Source: Nemertoderma westbladi (Eukaryota > Xenacoelomorpha > Nemertodermatida > Nemertodermatidae). Taken from it: DNA of 34,715 nt. Under the pieces are notes generated by a model that was not told the DNA's origin, did not search any database, and saw only the letters and a program-made list of their open reading frames with translations. The stretch is taken from NCBI GenBank assembly GCA_032718475.1, contig JAUCBJ010008809.1, forward strand, positions 1 to 34,715, in the 5' to 3' direction. This document shows, piece by piece, positions 24,601 through 30,600 of the stretch. The position numbers were made by a program, and so were the translations under genes. Numbering within the stretch: position 1 is the first letter of the stretch; the number at the start of each line of letters is the position of its first letter.

Positions 24601-27600
24601 ATTAATCGACTACTTTAGTTAACTAAACAACAGGATATTTTCTACAGATTCGAACACTTCAACCAGATGGATTTGTGTTGGGACTGTGGAATATTACAAA
24701 CGGGAATGGTGATTTTTTCGTCATCTATTTGAAGGGAGGGCTACTTTTTCTTCGCTTTAATTTGGGTGGTCGGAACGACAATATTGCCTCTACCAGATAT
24801 CCTGTAAGTCTTTGATAATTTAATGCCTTTTGATATGATATGAGTCATCCCTTTTTGATATGATGAGTCCTGCTGTTTCGTCTGATAGGATTCATGCCTT
24901 TTTATATGATATGAGTCATGCCTTTTGATATGACATGAGCCCTGCCTTTTGATATGATGATTAGTCATGTCTTTTGATATGATATGAATCATGCCTTTTG
25001 ATATAATATTAGTCATGCCTTTTGATATGATATGAATCATGCCTTTTGATATGATATGAGTCATCATGCATTTTGATCTGATATGAGTTTTGCCATTTGA
25101 TATAATATGAGTCATGCCTTTTGATATAATATGAGTCATGCCTTTTGATATGATATGAGTCATCCCTTTTTGATATGATGAGTCCTGCTGTTTCGTCTGA
25201 TAGGATTCATGCCTTTTGATATGATATGAGTCATGCCTTTTGATATGATATGAGTCTTGCCTTTTGATATGATATGTGTCATGCCTTTTGATCTGATATG
25301 AGTTTTGCCTTTTGATATAATATGAGTCATGCCTTTTGATATGATATGAGTCATGCCTTTTGATATGATATGAGTCCTGCTGTTTCGTCTGATAGGAGTC
25401 ATGCCTTTTGATCTGATATGAGTCATGCCCTTTCTTCTGATATGAGTCATGCCTTTTGATATGATATGAGTCATGCCTTTTGATATGATATGAGTCTTGC
25501 CTTTTGATATGATATGTGTCATGCCTTTTGATCTGATATGAGTTTTGCCTTTTGATATAATATGAGTCATGCCTTTTGATACGATATGAGTATTGCCATT
25601 TGATATAATATGAGTCATGGGTTTTGATATGATATGAGTTTTGCCTTTTGATATGATATGAGTTTTGCCTTTTGATATAATATGAGTCATGCCATTTGAT
25701 ATAATATGAGTTTTGCCTTTTGATATACTATATAAGAGTCATGCCTTTTCGTGAGTCATGCCTTTGATCTGATATGAGTCCTGCTTTTTGATATGATATG
25801 AATCATGCTTTTTGATATGATATGAATCATGCCTTTTGATATGATATGAATCGTGCCTTTTGATATGATATGAGTCATGCCTTTTGATCTGATGAGTCTT
25901 GCCTTTTGATATGATATGAACCATGCCTTTTGATCTGATGAGTCTTGCCTTTTGATATGATATGAATCATGCCTTTTCATATGATATGAATCATGACTTT
26001 TGATATTATGTGAATCATGCCTTTTGATATGATATGAGTCATGCCTTTTGATCTGATGAGTCTTGCCTTTTGATATGATATTACTCATGCCTTATCATAT
26101 GATATGAATCATGCTTTTTGATATGATATGAATCATGCCTTTTGATATGATATTAATCGTGCCTTTTGATATGATATGAGTCATGCCTTTTGATCTGATG
26201 AATCTTGCCTTTTGATATGATATGACCCAAGCCTTTTTGATCTGATGAGTCTTGCCTTTTGATATGATATATGAATCATGCCCTTTCATATGATATGAAT
26301 CATGCCTTTTGATCTGATGAGTCATGCCTTTTGATATAATATGAGTCATGCCTTTTGATATAATATGAGTCATGCCTTTTGATATAATATGAGTCATGCC
26401 TTTTGATCCGATATGAATAATGCCTTTTGATATGATATGAATCATGCCTTTTGATCTGATGTGAGTCTTGTCTTTTGATCTGAAATTAAATAAATAAATT
26501 TGAGTTGAGCTGTTAATGCAACTGTAATTAAAGATGTAATATTAGGGTTTTGTTCAGAAATGGAAAAAATGAGAAAGCGCGTCACCGGGGGTTGTTCCAG
26601 CGCTATACGTACGTTTCAGCCTATCAGACCTCATCAGTAGCGCTAACCCGTTCAGCCACTTGTACCTGACATTCACTATCCCACCAGATCCACTTCTATT
26701 GAACAGGCAGCCTTAAGTTGCATATATTCTATCTCTAACAGCGGACCTACCGGCCTCAAGTATGTTAGAGTGTAACAGGAGGAAAGTACAAATAAATAAA
26801 TATTCAGCTCGAGTATTGCTGCCAGGTGATATTAAATAAATAAATTAGAGTTGAGCTGTTAATGCAACTGTAATTAAAGATGTAATATTATGGTTTTGTT
26901 CAGAAATGGAAAAAATGAAAAAGCGCGTCACCGGGGGTTGAACCAGCGCTATACGTACGTTTCAGCCTATCAGGCCTCATCAGTAGCGCTAACCACTTCA
27001 GCCACTTGTCCCTGACATTCACTATCCCACCTTATTTTACACAAAAAAAAATATATTACAACAATTAAAACACATTACAACTTACCTTGCACATTTATTT
27101 ATTTAATATCGCCTGGCAGCAATACTCGAGCTGAATATTTATTTATTTGTACTTTCCTCCTGTTACACTCTAACATACTTGAGGCCGGTAGGTCCGCTGT
27201 TAGAGATAGAATATATGCAACTTAAGACTGCCTGTTCAATAGAAGTGGCTTAGGTGGGATAGTGAATGTCAGGGACAAGTGGCTGAACTGGTTAGCGCTT
27301 CTGATGAGGCCTGATAGGCTGAAACGTACGTATAGCGCTGGTTCAACCCCCGGTGACGCGCTTTCTCATTTTTTCCATTTCTGAACAAAACCCTAATATT
27401 AGATCTGAAATTAGTCATGCCATTTCGTTTGAAATGAGTCATACATTTCCTTTTGACATGACATTTTGTCTGATATGAAACAAAGCCTTTATTTGAAAAA
27501 ACATTAGAAGATTATTATTTACATCAATGATTGGGTGGAAAGCCTTACGTCAATAAATCACAAATCGGATTCATTTCAATTCGACTATTACTTGTTGTTC

Positions 27601-30600
27601 ACTAATAGTAGTATCGTTGTTGCTCTTTGGAAAAGCTATGATCAGATGATCAGATCAAAAGCTATGATCTCTATTGAATTAAGAGAAAAGGCAGAGACGT
27701 TTCCCCAATTGATTAGTAATTGTAAGTTATAAAATTGTAATTTTTAGGATCAGTTAAATTTTCCTTCGTTGGCCTACACTAAATGTATATGACATATCGA
27801 AAAGTTAGCTAATCAGTAAGCAACTAAACTTTTGCTCTGTGTAATGTTTTTAGCACTCGTGTCGTGTCAACTATATAGCCCAATTTCCTCTCATTCAAAG
27901 TAAATCTACACGAACGGGCGATGGCATTTGCTCTTTGTTATTCAATATTCATAGATTGGTCTTAACGCTGATGTAATAGTCCTACTATTATATTAGTACT
28001 TATCTGTTACAGATAAACAACGGGAGTGACGTCACTGTTTCGGCTTCACGATCTTCAAAGTTGACGAAACTATTTGTTGGAGGTACAGTGGAATGGTACA
28101 AGGATATGAGCAACGAAACAATGAATCAGTTAAATGTCCCCCCTCTGTGAGTCAGCCAGAACCCCCCTCCCTGAGCCACCCCCCTCCCCCCCATCTGTAT
28201 GTCAGGCAGAACGTCCCCCCCTCTGTGAGTCAGGCAGAACGCTACCCCCTCTCCATTTGTATGTCAGCCAGAACGACAGAACATTCCCTCCTCTGCGAGT
28301 CAGGCAGAACGTCCCATCCTCTGTGAGTCAGACGGAACGTTCCCTCCTCTGTGAGTCAGGCAGAGCGTTCCCTCCTCTGTGAGTCAGACAGAATGTTCCC
28401 TTCCTCTGTGAGTCAGACAGAACGTTCCCTCCTCTGTGATTCAGACAGAACGTTCCCTCCTCTGTGAGTCAGACAGAACGTTCCCTCTTCAGTGATTCAG
28501 GCAGAACGTTTCCTCCTCTGTGAGTCAGACAAAACTTTCCCTCCTCTGTGAGTCAGACAGAACGTTCTCTCCTCTGTGAGTCAGACAGAACATTTCCTCT
28601 TCAGTGATTCATGCAAAACGTTCCCTCCTTAGTGAGTCAAGCAGAACGTTCCCTCCTCTGTGAGTCAGCCAGAACGCTACCCCCCTCCATTTGTATGTCA
28701 GCCAAAACGACAGAACGTTCCATCCTCTGCGAGTCAGGCAGAACGTCCCATCCTTTGTGAGTCAGACGGAACGTTCCCTCCTCTGTGAGTCAGGCAGAAC
28801 GTTCCCTCCTCTGTGGGTCAGACAGAATGTTCCCTCCTCTGTGAGTCAGACTGAACGTTCCCTCCTCTGTGAGTCATGCAGTACGTACCCTCCTCTGTGA
28901 GTCAGGCAGAACGTTTCCTTCTCTATGAGTCAGGCAGAACGTTCCCTCCTCTCTGAGTTAGGCAGAACGTTCCCTACTATGTGAGTTAGGCAGAACGTTC
29001 CATCCTCTGTGAGTCAGACAGAACGTTCCCTCCTCTGTGAGTCAAACAGAACGTTCCCTCCTCTGTGAATCAGACAGAACGTTCCCTCATCTGTGAGTCA
29101 GACAGAACGTTCCCTCTTCTGTGAGTCAGACAGAATGTTCCCTCCTCTGTTAGTCAGACATAACTTTCCCAGCTCTGTGAGTCAGGCAGAACGTTTCATT
29201 CTCTATGAGTCAGGCAGAACGTTCCCTACTCTCTGAGTCAGGCACTCCTTTGTGAGTCAGACAGAACGTTCCCTCCTCTCTGAGTCAGGCAGGCAGAACG
29301 TACCCTTCTCTGTGAGTCAGGCAGAACGTTTCCTTCTCTGTGAGTCAGGCAGAACGTTCCCTCCTCTCTGAGTCAGGCACTCCTGTGTGAGTTAGACAGA
29401 ACGTTCCCTCCCCTGTGAGTCGGACAGAACGTTTCCTTCTCTGTGAGTCTGGCAGAACGTTCCCTCCTCTGTGAGTCAGGCAGAGCGTTCCTTCCTCTGT
29501 GAATCAGGCAGAACGTTCCCTCCTCTGTGAGTCAGTCAAAACGTCCCAGCCTCAGTGAGTCAGGCAGAACGTCCCATCCTCAGTGAGTCAGACAGAATGT
29601 TCCCTCCTCTGTGAGTCAAACAAAACGTTCCCTCCTCTGTGAGTCAGACAGATCGTTCCCTCCTCTATGAGTCAGGCACAACGTTCCCTCCTCTGTGAGT
29701 CAGACAGAACGTTCCCTCCTCTGTGAGTCAGGCAGAACGTTTCCTTCTCTGTGAGTCTGGCAGAACGTTCCCTCCTCTGTGAGTCAGGCAGAGCGTTCCT
29801 TCCTCTGTGAATCAGGCAGAACGTTCCCTCCTCTGTGAGTCAGTCAAAACGTCCCAGCCTCAGTTAGTCAGGCAGAACGTCCCATCCTCAGTGAGTCATA
29901 CAGAATGTTCCCTCCTCTGTGAGTCGGACAGAACGTTCCCTCCTTTGTGAGTCAGACAGAACGTTCCTTCATCTGTGAGTCAGATAGAACGTTCCCACCT
30001 CTGTGAGTCAGATAGAACTTTCCCTCCTCTGTGAGTCAGACAGAACGTTCCCTCCTCTGTGAGTCAGACAGAACGTTCCCTCCTCTGTGATTCAGACAGA
30101 ACGTTCCCTCTTCTGTGAGTCAGACAGAACGTTCCCTCCTCTGTGGGTCAGACAGAATGTCCCCTCCTCTGTGAGTCAGTCAAAACTTTCCCTCCTCTGT
30201 GAGTCAGGCAGAACGTTTCCTCATCTGTGAGTCAGAGAGGACTTCCCTCCTCTGTGAGTCAGACAGAACGTTCCCTCCTCAGTGAGTCAGACCGAACGTT
30301 CCCTCCTCTGTGAGTCAGACAGAACATTCCCTCCTGTGAGTCAGACAGAACGTTTCCGCCTCTGTGAGTCATGCAGAACGTTCCCTCCTCTGTGAGTCAG
30401 GCAGAACGTTCCCTCCTCTGTGAGTCAAACAGAACGTTCCCTCCTCTGTGAATCAGACAGAACGTTCCCTCCTCTGTGAGTCAGACAGAACGTTCCCTCC
30501 TCTGTGAGTCAGACAGAACGTTCCCTCCTCTGTGAGTCAGACAGAACGTTCCCTTCTCTCTGAGGAAGACAGAACGTTCCCTCCTCTATGAGTCAGGCAG

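Noticed and set aside
27508-27732. Possible extra LamG exon between exons 9 and 10
   Set aside because: Its donor phase would put exon 10 into a stop, and exon 9 to exon 10 already forms a continuous LamG pattern.
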